The position numbers were made by a program, and so were the translations under genes. The notes below the pieces were generated by a model. That model was given only the letters and a program-made list of their open reading frames with translations. It made no database searches and was not told where the DNA came from. A stretch of DNA of 64,000 nt from Cyanomargarita calcarea GSE-NOS-MK-12-04C (lineage in GTDB: Bacteria; Cyanobacteriota; Cyanobacteriia; Cyanobacteriales; Nostocaceae). Below, piece by piece: positions 54,427-63,554 of the stretch; the first letter of the stretch is position 1; each line of letters starts with the position of its first letter. The DNA lies in contig JAHHGZ010000001.1 in the NCBI GenBank assembly GCA_019359595.1, positions 1 through 64,000 on the forward strand, written 5' to 3'.

Positions 54427-54850
54427 AATAATATTAGCCTAATACTAGGGTCTTTCAAACAAGGCGATATTTCACGACAAACTGCAAACTGCGCTCGTCG
54501 CTAATCGAAGGCGTGAAAATAAATTTATCTTTTAGAACAATTGTACTACTTTAGCGAAAAGATAAATCCCAAAAGATACTTAACTTTTGGGTAATATGAT
54601 AAAAATTTTATACAGCCCCCTAAATCCCCCAGAATTGGGGGATTTTGAATTTTATTCTCGAACATAATTGGGGGTAGGGGGGCTTTCGAGTCGCACCCAT
54701 CAAAATTAATGTGGTGGAGTATTAATAGGTGAAATAAAAGCGACTACGAAAATGCCCTGAAACTTAACTTAACTTATGACTATTTTTAATAAATTTTGAG
54801 GCAAAGTTTGTTACAATTCGGTGTCTTCTGATTTCAAAAAGAGTTAATAA
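54427..54850. other. Gap with a MITE-like palindrome
   Basis: 424 bases. Holds the palindromic element 54614-54684; otherwise AT-rich with no gene. Confidence 0.6.
54614..54684. repeat. G/C-run palindromic repeat
   Basis: AGCCCCCT (left) and AGGGGGGCT (right) as outer arms with an inner AAATCCCCC / GGGGGATTT hairpin. A repeat type frequent in filamentous cyanobacteria. Confidence 0.7.
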
Positions 54851-55135
54851 GTGAGTTATTACGATTTCGATAATCATTTTTGGTCACCAAAGACAGTTTG
54901 CGGTCAGTCAGCACCAAAAAAGCCATGCCCAAAAATGGCTTGTAGAAAGATACTAATAGGAATTTTGCCGTTATTCTGTATCGCTGTTTGGACTTTGGCG
55001 CTGCATCAGATATCAGTCGTGCCCAATAACGATAATCAAAGTAGAAGTTCTGCAAATGCTGGCAAACCTAATAATTCGAGTCTTTTATTGAAAAGGGAGC
55101 GGTTAAAAATGTATTTATCCGTGCAACAGGAATAG
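54851..55135 (+). CDS. Doubtful small membrane protein, 94 aa
   Basis: GTG start with AAAAGAG seven bases upstream. It has a Cys-rich N-terminus, one membrane segment (about 34-52, ILIGILPLFCIAVWTLAL) and a Ser/Asn-rich tail. No known family. Composition is plausible for a protein, but there is no supporting context, so it may be chance. Confidence 0.35.
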   Translation: MSYYDFDNHFWSPKTVCGQSAPKKPCPKMACRKILIGILPLFCIAVWTLALHQISVVPNNDNQSRSSANAGKPNNSSLLLKRERLKMYLSVQQE

Positions 55136-55177
55136 CCCAAATCAGAAGCAATAGCCGGATTGTCGAGGAGACACACA

Positions 55178-55204
55178 CCTACACCGTACCGAGTACGGTG
55201 TAGG
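55178..55204. terminator. Hairpin after the rubredoxin gene
   Basis: CCTACACCGTAC / GTACGGTGTAGG with a three-base loop, within an outer ACACCT/AGGTGT match. Six bases past the rubredoxin stop on the minus strand. Similar to the palindrome at 88-118. Confidence 0.65.
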
Positions 55205-55209
55205 AGGTG

Positions 55210-55377
55210 TCACTCTTCTATCAATTCAAAATCCTCTTTTGCTGCACCGCAAACCGGACATACCCAGTCTTCTGGTATTTTTTCAAAAGGGGTTCCTGGT
55301 TCTATTCCACCATCAGGATCGCCTACTTCTGGATCGTATTCATAACCGCAGACGCTACATACATACTTATTGGACAT
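55210..55377 (-). CDS. Rubredoxin
   Basis: 55 residues. Two C-x-x-C knuckles, CSVCG at 7-11 and CPVCG at 40-44, bind one iron; [20 protein letters not shown] and WVCPVCG are standard rubredoxin text. There is no C-terminal membrane anchor, so this is the soluble electron carrier, not the membrane-anchored RubA needed for photosystem assembly. AGGGGA precedes the ATG. It faces the subtilase end and is probably its own unit. Confidence 0.95.
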   Translation of the reverse strand: MSNKYVCSVCGYEYDPEVGDPDGGIEPGTPFEKIPEDWVCPVCGAAKEDFELIEE

Positions 55378-55493
55378 ATTCCCCTGCCTGTTAAATTGTC
55401 TATTTTGATAGCAGAATAGCTTATTTCTTATGGCGTTGCATAACTATGGAATCAATCGTAGAGACAATTCATTAATTGCCTCTAAATGCAAAA

Positions 55494-57200
55494 TCACGTT
55501 CCGAGCTTTGTTTTCAAAACTTCAGATACACCCTGTGATAACAACATCTCCCGCAAAAGTTCCAAATTTATTGGCTTTGATGACTCATCATCTGTTTGAC
55601 TACGCAGAGATGCTGCAAATTGCTTGTAAAGCTCCGGGGTTGCAGCCAAGTAAAAAGCTAACTCTTGTCCCACCTCTTTCAATCGCTTTGGTAATTCTGT
55701 TTCTGTTGTGTGCAAAAGTTGGGCAAGACGGGATTGAAGACTCAGATCGTCTCGAATCGTTCCGACAAAATTAGCTTTTGGTTGAGTGTCTAATAATTGC
55801 GGCTCGAATAAATGAGCAAAGGTATTAATCCCATTATCTATAGACGAGTGTTGTGATAGTGCAAACCCTGGTGCAATGACTGATTGAGTCACATTGTCAG
55901 GTAGCGGTGCCGCAAGTAGTTTCTCTGCATTCACAATACCTTCACCAAATCGACCAGGCTTCCATGTTGGAAATTTATCGCAACTGTCACGCAGAATCTG
56001 ATTAAAGATGAAAGGAATCTTTTCGGCTCCATAACGTTGGATAAGTTGGTCTCGTCCGTGATATGCCAGCCATAAAGCGGCCACACCTGCAACGAATGGG
56101 GCAGAAAATGAAGTGCCAGAACCTTGTTCAACATTATATTGAATTGCACCGTCCTTCTTCCTAACTTTTGCAAACCAAACTGACTCAGCAGGAGCAGTGA
56201 CATCAACTTGAATTCCCGTTGATGAGCCGATCCAAATCTCACGTCGGACATTACTACCAGTAACGGCAATCACTTCATCGTAAGCAGCAGGCCAAACTAC
56301 GTAGGGAATGTATGTTCCAGATGCTGCGACTATAATTACGCCTCGTTTTTGGGCATAAATTATTGCACTCCGCAAGCGCTGATTGGAGAAACCTGTACCC
56401 AGACTGATTGAAATTACATGAACATCTTGGTTGGCTGCGTACTCAATCGCTTCGGCTAAATTGCGTACGCTCAGTAGTACCACTGAGTAAGAAACTCGCA
56501 GGGGTATTAATTTAGCACCAGGTGCCACCCCCGTAACAGCTTTTCCACTCGGATAACTGGCTTGTCCACCTTTGGGGCTGATGATGACACTAGCTGTTGA
56601 TGTGCCATGACCTGGATTGTTTATAATTTCAGTCGGAGGTGTTTCGAGTTCGTCTTTTGCGTCTCTGTCACCCTTGAGAAAATCGTAGCCTACATTCGGG
56701 AGCAGATTCACAAAAATTTCTGGATGTTCCGAATAGCCTGTATCGGGATGCCCAATGATAATTCCATCTCCTGGCAGTTGATTGGAGTCAGGAAAAAAGC
56801 GGGCCCATGTTTCAAAAACTCGAAGTTGTTTGAGACTCCAGTCTAGATCGCTGCTAAGAGCTAAAGCTTTAGTCTCCAAACCTCCAACCAGGGGTCTTGA
56901 TTCTTGTTCCCAATCAGAACGTTCGGTTATGGGAACAGCAAACAGTGGTTCTGCATCCACAACTCCTGGCAGGGAACGGAGATAATAAGTCTTATCCCAA
57001 GCTTCTTTAACTGATAAGCCATCTTGATTGGGAGTTATCTCAAACTCGGTGAGATTGTCCCCAATGGCTTTAACTTTCCAATCGTTACCGAGTGATTGGG
57101 TGACGATTTCCTGACATCTTTGCTCTAACCCAGGTACTACCATTTGGAGAAAAAAACCTTCAAATTTGGCGTCAAAGTCTGGAGGGTTGCTAATATTCAT
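55494..57200 (-). CDS. Subtilisin-like (S8) serine protease
   Basis: 568 residues. Catalytic Asp153 (GHPDTGYSE), His198 (PGHGTSTASV) and Ser364 (GTSFSAPFVAGVAALW) are all present. The usual oxyanion Asn region reads VAASGTYIPYVVWPAAYDEV, with ASGT where AAGN is normal, so the oxyanion Asn seems missing. No signal peptide is seen, and the N-terminal ~110 residues may be a pro-domain. The C-terminal ~140 residues are an extra region of unknown function. ATG start. Activity is uncertain. Confidence 0.88.
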   Translation of the reverse strand: MNISNPPDFDAKFEGFFLQMVVPGLEQRCQEIVTQSLGNDWKVKAIGDNLTEFEITPNQDGLSVKEAWDKTYYLRSLPGVVDAEPLFAVPITERSDWEQESRPLVGGLETKALALSSDLDWSLKQLRVFETWARFFPDSNQLPGDGIIIGHPDTGYSEHPEIFVNLLPNVGYDFLKGDRDAKDELETPPTEIINNPGHGTSTASVIISPKGGQASYPSGKAVTGVAPGAKLIPLRVSYSVVLLSVRNLAEAIEYAANQDVHVISISLGTGFSNQRLRSAIIYAQKRGVIIVAASGTYIPYVVWPAAYDEVIAVTGSNVRREIWIGSSTGIQVDVTAPAESVWFAKVRKKDGAIQYNVEQGSGTSFSAPFVAGVAALWLAYHGRDQLIQRYGAEKIPFIFNQILRDSCDKFPTWKPGRFGEGIVNAEKLLAAPLPDNVTQSVIAPGFALSQHSSIDNGINTFAHLFEPQLLDTQPKANFVGTIRDDLSLQSRLAQLLHTTETELPKRLKEVGQELAFYLAATPELYKQFAASLRSQTDDESSKPINLELLREMLLSQGVSEVLKTKLGT

Positions 57201-57473
57201 GTGAAAGTAGGGTCTAGTGGAAGAAATATTTCAATCTCTAACAGTATAGAATTTCCAATAAAAACAGGACTTACATAGAAGACTTGGGTTGCAAGATCCC
57301 CTCGGGGATCTGTCCCTCACGAGAGAGCGATGAGCGCAAAACCTGCCTTGCGAAATATCGACTTCAATCCTTGAGAAAGATAGGTCACAGTCGTATTTTA
57401 GTTATCTTATTATCTTAGCGACCTTATAATTTCGCGTGCAAAGCGTTGACCGCAATGGCAGGACAAGAAAATC

Positions 57474-59555
57474 ATGATTGAAATAACTCAGTCACAGCGC
57501 TCTACAACTTTGCTCAAACGAGGGTCTAAAGCGATCGCTTTGCTAGTAATTCTTCTCGGATGTTTTGTACTTGTAGGGTGGATGTTTGAAATTGAAGCCA
57601 TCAAGGGTGGCTTTTTGGGCAATGCAGCTGCGATGAAGGTAAACACGGCAATTGGTTTTATTTTATCGGGTTCATCCCTATGGCTGTTGCAGACTCAACC
57701 AGGAACACTTTGGAGCCGTTTTGCAGCCCAAGCGATCGCGATTATTGTGGCATTAATCGGTTTGCTGACTTCAACTCAATACTTATTTGGTTGGGATTTG
57801 GGAATCGACCAGCTAGTATTTCACGATACTTCCCCATCTGCTGGAAAATTTCCTCCTGGGAGGATGGGATTTAATACTTCTGCAAGTTTTGCCTTTATGG
57901 GCGGTGCTTTGTGGTCATCTCGCCAACAGTGCCATAGCTATCGAGTTGCTCAGATACTGACGCTGTTTGTTGGCATTGTAGCATTTCAAACTTTGGTTGG
58001 CTATGCCTATCAGGTTCCATTATTTCAAGGGTTGACAACGTACACCCCACAAATGCCGTTACCAACCGCACTAACGTTCATTATGCTTTGTGGTGCTGTT
58101 TTGAGCGAAAATCCCGAACAAGGAGTAATGCGCTTCTTTGCCAGTACAAACCCTAATTATATTATTACTCGACGGCTCATACTGGCAGCGATTTCTATTC
58201 CTTTGATTTTGGGCTGGGTGATACTTACAGCCCAAAGGAGTGGCTACTTAGATGCAGAATTTGCCCTGACACTACTGATTATTCAAATTATTATCGCCTT
58301 CGCAATCTTGATTTTATTGAATATTGTGGTCGTTGAGCGAATGTCCACAAAACAGCAAGCTGCGCTGCGAGAAAGTGATGAAAGGCTGAGTTTAGCTTTA
58401 GATGCTGCTAAACTGGGGAGTTGGGATTGGAACTTAGTGTGTGGGACTGTTACTTGGTCTGCCCAACACGAGCGCTTGTTTGGCATGGCTTGCGGCAGTT
58501 TCAATGGTACATATCAAGGCTTTCTGGACCGCATTTATCCAGGCGATCGCGAAGGTGTAATCGAAACAATCGAACGTGTCTGGGTAAATCAAGAAGAATA
58601 TAGTCAAGAATTCCGCATTCTTTTAGCTGATAAGAGTATTCGTTGGATTGCCACCAAAGGTCAGTTTGTTTACGATGAAAATGGACGGGCAATTAGAATG
58701 ACCGGTGTGTGCATGGACATCACCGCTACCAAACAATTACAGCAAGAAGAAAAGCAACTATTGGAACTGGAACAAGCTGCTCGTGCTAAGTCCGAGACAG
58801 CAAACCGGATGAAAGATGAGTTCCTTTGTATCTTATCCCATGAACTAAGAACGCCATTAAATTCTATCCTGGGTTGGTCTAAACTGCTCAGGACTCGCTC
58901 CTTAGAGCCGACAAAGGTAACTTATGGGCTAGAAACCATTGAGCGCAATGCCAAAGCGCAGTTTCAAATAGTTGACGATTTGTTGGATGTTTCTCGAATC
59001 ATTCAAGCGAAGCTCTTGTTGGATATCCACGAAATTAATTTGATTTCAGTCATTGATGCAGCTATTGCTACTATGCATCCGGCGTCTGTAGCTAAGAATA
59101 TCAAAATTGAGACTGTTTATAGTCCCTGCGTTAGTACAATCATGGCAGATTTCACTCGCTTGCAGCAGGTGGTTTGGAATCTACTTTCTAATGCGATTAA
59201 ATTCACACCGTCCGGGGGATACGTTAAAGTTTCATTGGAGCAAGTCGGCTCGTCGGTGCATATTTATATTAGCGATACAGGAAAAGGCATTAGTGCCCAG
59301 TTTATCCCCTATGTTTTCGACCGTTTTAGCCAAGAAGATCGGAGCTTGACACGAGCATATGGTGGATTGGGACTGGGATTGGCAATTGTCCGTAGTTTAG
59401 TGGAATTACACGGTGGCACTGTAGATGTGAAAAGTGCTGGAGAAGGTCTAGGTGCAAGATTCTTGGTTAAGCTACCCATCAAGCCTGCCGTAGAAATTAC
59501 TAAAAACATAGAGCTTCAGTCAGATTCAGATTCGGATGATTGTCTTAGATGTTAG
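57474..59555 (+). CDS. Membrane-anchored PAS sensor histidine kinase
   Basis: 693 residues. Seven or eight membrane segments (about 18-290) form an N-terminal sensor of unassigned type, followed by a PAS domain (about 303-430, LDAAKLGSWDWNLVCGTVTW), a HisKA domain with phospho-acceptor His456 in LSHELRTPLNSILGW, and an HATPase domain (VVWNLLSNAIKFTPSGGYV, DTGKGI, GLGLGLAIVRSLVELHGG). No response regulator is adjacent, as is common in cyanobacteria. ATG start. Complete. Confidence 0.93.
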   Translation: MIEITQSQRSTTLLKRGSKAIALLVILLGCFVLVGWMFEIEAIKGGFLGNAAAMKVNTAIGFILSGSSLWLLQTQPGTLWSRFAAQAIAIIVALIGLLTSTQYLFGWDLGIDQLVFHDTSPSAGKFPPGRMGFNTSASFAFMGGALWSSRQQCHSYRVAQILTLFVGIVAFQTLVGYAYQVPLFQGLTTYTPQMPLPTALTFIMLCGAVLSENPEQGVMRFFASTNPNYIITRRLILAAISIPLILGWVILTAQRSGYLDAEFALTLLIIQIIIAFAILILLNIVVVERMSTKQQAALRESDERLSLALDAAKLGSWDWNLVCGTVTWSAQHERLFGMACGSFNGTYQGFLDRIYPGDREGVIETIERVWVNQEEYSQEFRILLADKSIRWIATKGQFVYDENGRAIRMTGVCMDITATKQLQQEEKQLLELEQAARAKSETANRMKDEFLCILSHELRTPLNSILGWSKLLRTRSLEPTKVTYGLETIERNAKAQFQIVDDLLDVSRIIQAKLLLDIHEINLISVIDAAIATMHPASVAKNIKIETVYSPCVSTIMADFTRLQQVVWNLLSNAIKFTPSGGYVKVSLEQVGSSVHIYISDTGKGISAQFIPYVFDRFSQEDRSLTRAYGGLGLGLAIVRSLVELHGGTVDVKSAGEGLGARFLVKLPIKPAVEITKNIELQSDSDSDDCLRC

Positions 59556-59600
59556 ACCTGAAAAACCGATGTAACGGATAATTTATTTGGTGAAACAATA

Positions 59601-59634
59601 AGATTCCCGACAACTTTTACGAAGTCGCGAATCT
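59601..59634. repeat. CCCGACAACTTTT hairpin element, copy 2
   Basis: AGATTCCCGACAACTTTTAC followed by GAAGTCGCGAATCT. Same inner core as 25997-26030 with arm changes that keep most pairing. Confidence 0.65.
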
Positions 59635-59810
59635 CACAACGTGTACATACAAAAACGCTGCCAACACTTATAAATACCCAGAGACTGAAACATCTAAGAT
59701 ACTTATAAATTACAAGTGCCAATTCAAAACAATTAACAATTTCGGCAGGACATGAACGCAGTTAGAAAGATGGGTCGGCACCTGATTCCAAATTCGGAGT
59801 GTTCCAATGA

Positions 59811-59844
59811 AAAAGGGGGTTGTATCTAATACATCCCCTTTATA
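59811..59844 (-). terminator. Terminator of the 131-residue exported protein gene
   Basis: On the minus strand AAAGGGGATGTAT pairs with ATACAACCCCCTTT (one mismatch), then a T run. About 100 bases past the stop codon. Confidence 0.6.
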
Positions 59845-59946
59845 AAGTGCAAATTAAAAATCTGATTTTAAAAGCGACGCCGATAAAATCATCAGCAGTT
59901 AGGTTAGTAGCTCTTGAAAAGTTGAGTACGCCAGTTAGGAACGTGC

Positions 59947-60342
59947 TTACCAGCCTCTAATTATTGACTCACGCAGGATTGCACGAGTACCTCTCTTCAC
60001 GGTCAAGCTTTTGCCTTTGTTCGAGGAAGACACAATATAAGTATAATCGCCATTAACAGCTTCAAAGCGCTGCCCTCTGGATTCTTGCCCATTTACGCTT
60101 AGAGGTAATCGTACAGTTTGACCAGTCTTTTTATTTACGCCTACATAAGTAAGTGGTGAATCACTACCGCAGATACTTACCCAAAAGTTCTTAGTCTCCG
60201 CAGCAACAAATATACTATCTTGTTTGTTGCAAAAGTTACGTACTTCTCTTGCTTCGGCAGTTTGCGTGAAAGGGAGTGAAAGTGAACATACACCAACTAC
60301 AGATAAAACTAAATGGTGCCAAGCTTTTTGACTAAGTTGCAT
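59947..60342 (-). CDS. Exported protein, 131 aa
   Basis: A signal peptide (about 10-30, LVLSVVGVCSLSLPF) ends near TAEAREV. The mature part has two Cys (NFCNKQ and ICGSDS) that may pair, a beta-rich fold (FWVSICGSDSPLTYVG) and a basic tail. No recognised catalytic motif; family unknown to me. ATG start. Confidence 0.72.
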   Translation of the reverse strand: MQLSQKAWHHLVLSVVGVCSLSLPFTQTAEAREVRNFCNKQDSIFVAAETKNFWVSICGSDSPLTYVGVNKKTGQTVRLPLSVNGQESRGQRFEAVNGDYTYIVSSSNKGKSLTVKRGTRAILRESIIRGW

Positions 60343-60808
60343 AATCGATTACTAAGACTGTTTGTTTAATTTGTTACTAACTTCTACAGCGTGCTTCTAA
60401 ATTATTCCGGAAAAGTTAATTAGATTATTCGCGTATCTGCATTTGACTTGTTGCCACCATACAACTATGTGATTCACGAACATACACGTGTAGTTATCGA
60501 CACAAAACTGAAGCTAGAATGTTAAACAGTAATAATACTTATATAGATGTTGACTTAATTTTTCACCGACGGTGCATTAATCGTTTCCAACATCACTTGA
60601 TAAATATGCGTTTGGTCAATCGCACCCTTGACACCAGGAACTAAAAAATCTTATTGAAATTAATAGACTTTTAGTCTCGGCGCAAAAAAAAATATATCTT
60701 TAGAATTCTTGGGAATAAGTGAAGTCATTCTTGGGGGAGATGAATTTTATACGCTTCTTTTTTATCTTATTAAAAGAGAGAAACAAATAAAAATAAAGGT
60801 TCTAAGTA
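60343..60808. other. Gap holding a short gene relic
   Basis: 466 AT-rich bases; apart from the remnant at 60554-60655 no feature. The DUF2382 gene promoter should be at its right end. Confidence 0.5.
60554..60655 (-). pseudogene. C-terminal remnant of an unidentified enzyme
   Basis: 33 codons read DFLVPGVKGAIDQTHIYQVM and end NAPSVKN before a stop; the codon before Asp is also a stop. The sentence-like conservation (IDQTHIYQVM) looks like the C-terminal end of a phosphatase/phosphodiesterase-type protein, but the parent family is not certain. Confidence 0.4.
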
Positions 60809-61705
60809 ATGGTATTGCATAAAATTAGTGAGTTCGATCCTAACTATCTCGACACGATTCAAGGTAATGATATCAAGGGAATGGGTGTTTACACTCAAGG
60901 AACCAACGATAAAATTGGTACAGTTAATGATGCTTTAATCGATGAAAAAGGACAGTTCCGCTATTTAATAGTTGACGTAGGCTTTTGGATTTTTGGCAAA
61001 AAAGTATTGTTACCTCTTGGTCGTACCAGTATCGACTTTAAGGCTGACCGCGCATATACTAGATTGACAAAAGAGCAAGCTGAACAACTACCTGAATATG
61101 AAGAGGGTGCAGCCGTTGATTATGACTATGAAGAGCAAGTGCGTGGTGTTTATCGCGAGCCACAGTTGGAAGCATCAGCACCCCTAGAAGCTGTATCTTC
61201 GGCGGCTGTAGTTCAACCTGTAGCACCTCGGAACATTACTCCCGTTCCTGCTCCTACTTATGACCGAGATACCTACAACTACGACCGAGACGCAGACTTG
61301 TACGATACCACCAGTCATCCAGACCAAACCATCAAGCTGTATGAAGAAAGACTGGTTGCAAACAAAGAACGTCGCAAAACTGGTGAAGTCGCAATTGGCA
61401 AGCACGTTGAAACCGAAACTGCACGGGTTGCTATTGGGTTAGATAAAGAGCGCGTTGTAATTGAGCGCGTTACCCCAGAAAATGCAGGTAAGGCTGTTAC
61501 TTTGGATGCAACTGCTTTTCGTGAGGGTGAAGTTGCCCACATGGATATCTACGAAGAAACTCCCGATATTCACAAAGAAGCTTTCTTGCGTGAAGAAGTG
61601 CGAGTCACAAAAGTAGTAGACCAAGAGACAGTACAAGCCCAAGAGACAATTCGGAAGGAAGAATTAGATATCGACACTGAGGGGCTTTCAGTAGAGAAGC
61701 GATAA
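60809..61705 (+). CDS. PRC-barrel and DUF2382 domain protein
   Basis: 298 residues. N-terminal PRC-barrel (about 20-90, GMGVYTQGTNDKIGTVNDAL and FRYLIVDVGFWIFGKKVLLP), an acidic/Pro linker (about 105-165), then DUF2382 (TIKLYEERLVANKERRKTGEV, ARVAIGLDKERVVIERV, VTKVVDQETVQAQETIRKEELDID). Proteins of this plan are induced by drying or oxidative stress in filamentous cyanobacteria; the role is structural or unknown. ATG start. Probably single. Confidence 0.93.
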   Translation: MVLHKISEFDPNYLDTIQGNDIKGMGVYTQGTNDKIGTVNDALIDEKGQFRYLIVDVGFWIFGKKVLLPLGRTSIDFKADRAYTRLTKEQAEQLPEYEEGAAVDYDYEEQVRGVYREPQLEASAPLEAVSSAAVVQPVAPRNITPVPAPTYDRDTYNYDRDADLYDTTSHPDQTIKLYEERLVANKERRKTGEVAIGKHVETETARVAIGLDKERVVIERVTPENAGKAVTLDATAFREGEVAHMDIYEETPDIHKEAFLREEVRVTKVVDQETVQAQETIRKEELDIDTEGLSVEKR

Positions 61706-61912
61706 AAGCGGCGCGATCGTTGTGGCAGATTTAGATGCGATCTCATTTTGACATTCTCCCACCGCCATATTTTGTAATCAAAATTGGCGGGGGATTGCAA
61801 ACATCACTGCTTGGGCTTCCTATGAACCACGAGTTGATTTTCTTGAGGGATATTTCTTGACCGGATAATATGTCAAGGGGTGTGCAATAATTACGTTTCA
61901 GTTCCCACCCCT

Positions 61913-62119
61913 TTACATCGCATCACGACCAATATCTCGCGACCGTCTGCTCCAACGTGTTGTTAGACCGCGCTTTCTTGACAAACTCACAATTTCTCTA
62001 CCGCTTTCGGCTTGCTCAAGCAGCAAATCAGCAAAGATTGCTTTCAAGTCATGATTGAATGACCGAGAGTACTCTTCACGAATTCGGTGAATCTCTTCTA
62101 CGATTTCATCCTGCAACAT
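61913..62119 (-). CDS. Small protein partner of a PIN-toxin gene
   Basis: 68 residues from ATG 62119 (a TTG two codons upstream is less likely). DEIVEEIHRIREEYSRSFNHDLKAIFADLL and REIVSLSRKRG match the small protein that normally follows PIN-domain (VapC-like) genes and probably acts as antitoxin. The tail after RKRG looks unusual. The start is three bases past the relic toxin stop. As the toxin is deleted, this may be an orphan. Confidence 0.72.
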   Translation of the reverse strand: MLQDEIVEEIHRIREEYSRSFNHDLKAIFADLLLEQAESGREIVSLSRKRGLTTRWSRRSRDIGRDAM

Positions 62120-62121
62120 AA

Positions 62122-62357
62122 TCAACCTTCGAGAAGTTCATAGGGTGTACAAAGAATCGGTAACTCGTATCCAAAATCAAGACTAATCTCTGCCAATTTT
62201 CCCTGAATTTGGGCATTGGCAATGTGCTTGCAATTCCATGTCAGCAGGTAATCCATTCCATGAACGGTCGCAACTGCAATATGAACAGCATCAACTTTTG
62301 AGGGAAGGTTACTGCGTCCCAAGAATTGTTCGTTTCAATATAAACACTTTCACTCAT
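62122..62357 (-). pseudogene. PIN-domain (VapC-like) toxin with internal deletion
   Basis: The 5' end (ATG 62357) reads MSESVYIETN, the start of PIN toxins. After about 10 codons the sequence jumps, in another frame, to LPSKVDAVHIAVATVHGMDYLLTWNCKHIANA, the C-terminal third of the same family. The intervening ~90 residues, including acidic metal-binding residues, are gone. The join lies about 62323-62334. No functional toxin is expected. Confidence 0.75.
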
Positions 62358-62618
62358 ACGCGGCAGATCGTAAGCCCTTCTATTCTAACTCATACTACTG
62401 CTTGCCGTTTCGATGACCTTTCCTTAAATCAAATGATCGCGAAGAGAACCGCTTCTTTAAATCCGTTTATTTTCCTTGATTAAAAGTCATTTAATTTTAG
62501 AAATCATTACCTAATTTTTTCCCTAGAACTCAAGCATTCAATTTCTAGAAGGTCGGCGATCGCTGTGGTAAATTTTTAATAGTGCTGTCTGCTCGCCCCA
62601 TCTCATCAATTCCACACT

Positions 62619-62905
62619 ATGAAAATAGACCGATTGCAGGAACTCAAGCAAAAACTGACCAATGAAGCAGACCTTTCCCAAATCTGGTTGTTTTATATGG
62701 ATCATTTTGCGGATCATCCCGAATTCACTGAACTGGGTGAACCTGCCCATAATGAATATCTAGATGCTGTTCTCCACAAAAGTTGTCAGCAAATGTTTGG
62801 CAGCGCAATAACGATTACTAACTTTTTGCTGATCTACATTGCAAAGCATCAGTTCTTTCATGGACCTTTCCAAGTTGAAGGACGGATTGGTGGTTTGATT
62901 TCTAA
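62619..62905 (+). pseudogene. N-terminal part of a conserved hypothetical protein, truncated
   Basis: About 95 residues: MKIDRLQELKQKLTNEADLS, WLFYMDHFADHPEFTELGEP and FFHGPFQVEGRIGGLI look like a soluble conserved protein. Then the frame changes character to SNRTIPFS, which is membrane-protein text. The parent's C-terminus is missing. No function known. Confidence 0.6.
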
Positions 62906-63277
62906 CCGAACCATTCCATTCAGTACAGGGCACTATATATCATTGCACAGATTCTGGGTGCAATAGTGGCACGTTCCCTGGCTGACTCGATTGGTAATCT
63001 CGCACCGAGTTATCAGTCGGCAAGCGGTTTGGGAGAATTTTTTGGTTTTGGAATTTTGATGATGACTGTTGTCGCTGTCTATGAGAAGAATGTACCAAAG
63101 GCTGGAAGCGGTGTTGCTGTGGGTGCCGCTTTGGTTGCTGGATTGTTAACAACCAAGGGTATCCTCAATCCAGCAGTTGCGATCGCTATGAACCAAACGA
63201 TTTCACCAGCAACTTGGGCTACTATATTGAGCGGTTTTGTGTTCGCAATCTTCTTTAAGCTTCTCTCTGATAAGTAG
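62900..63277 (+). pseudogene. Aquaporin-like (MIP family) C-terminal fragment, frameshifted
   Basis: The first part (NRTIPFS) continues the upstream frame, then after a shift near 62930 a second frame reads ALYIIAQILGAIVARS and on through GILNPAVAIAMNQ, which contains the second NPA box of aquaporins, and ends FAIFFKLLSDK. The N-terminal half with the first NPA box is missing. The downstream frame has an ATG at no good position. Dead fragment. Confidence 0.65.
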
Positions 63278-63305
63278 ATGGTTGGAAATAAATATAATAC
63301 GTTTT

Positions 63306-63395
63306 GTCCGCAGCGTTCGCGTAGCGTCTTGTAGAGAGGAACGCTTCGCTAACGTCGTTCCTCCACCCTACGGGGAGCTACGCAACGCTGCGGAC
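63306..63395. repeat. GC-rich nested palindrome
   Basis: GTCCGCAGCGTT (63306-63317) and AACGCTGCGGAC (63384-63395), with inner GCGTAGC/GCTACGC and AGGAACG/CGTTCCT pairs. A cruciform-capable repeat unlike the surrounding AT-rich DNA. Confidence 0.75.
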
Positions 63396-63554
63396 AGCTT
63401 GCATTTAATTATACTTATCTATTGAGACCTTGAATCCCTTGTAGTTACAATTCATGTGGCTTGCCTCCCGTAGGGTATTGTAACTACTATATTTTCCGGA
63501 TTAACTCAAATATCACTGAATAGAAGTTTAATATAAATTTTTATATCAAAACTT

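Larger units (their letters stand above)
59556..59946. other. Gap with a hairpin element and a terminator
   Basis: 391 bases. Holds the CCCGACAACTTTT element (59601-59634) and the terminator 59811-59844; no gene. Confidence 0.6.

Noticed and set aside
57280-57340. GATCCCCTCGGGGATC palindrome upstream of the PAS kinase as an operator
   Set aside because: It is likely one more small dispersed hairpin; nothing ties it to a regulator.
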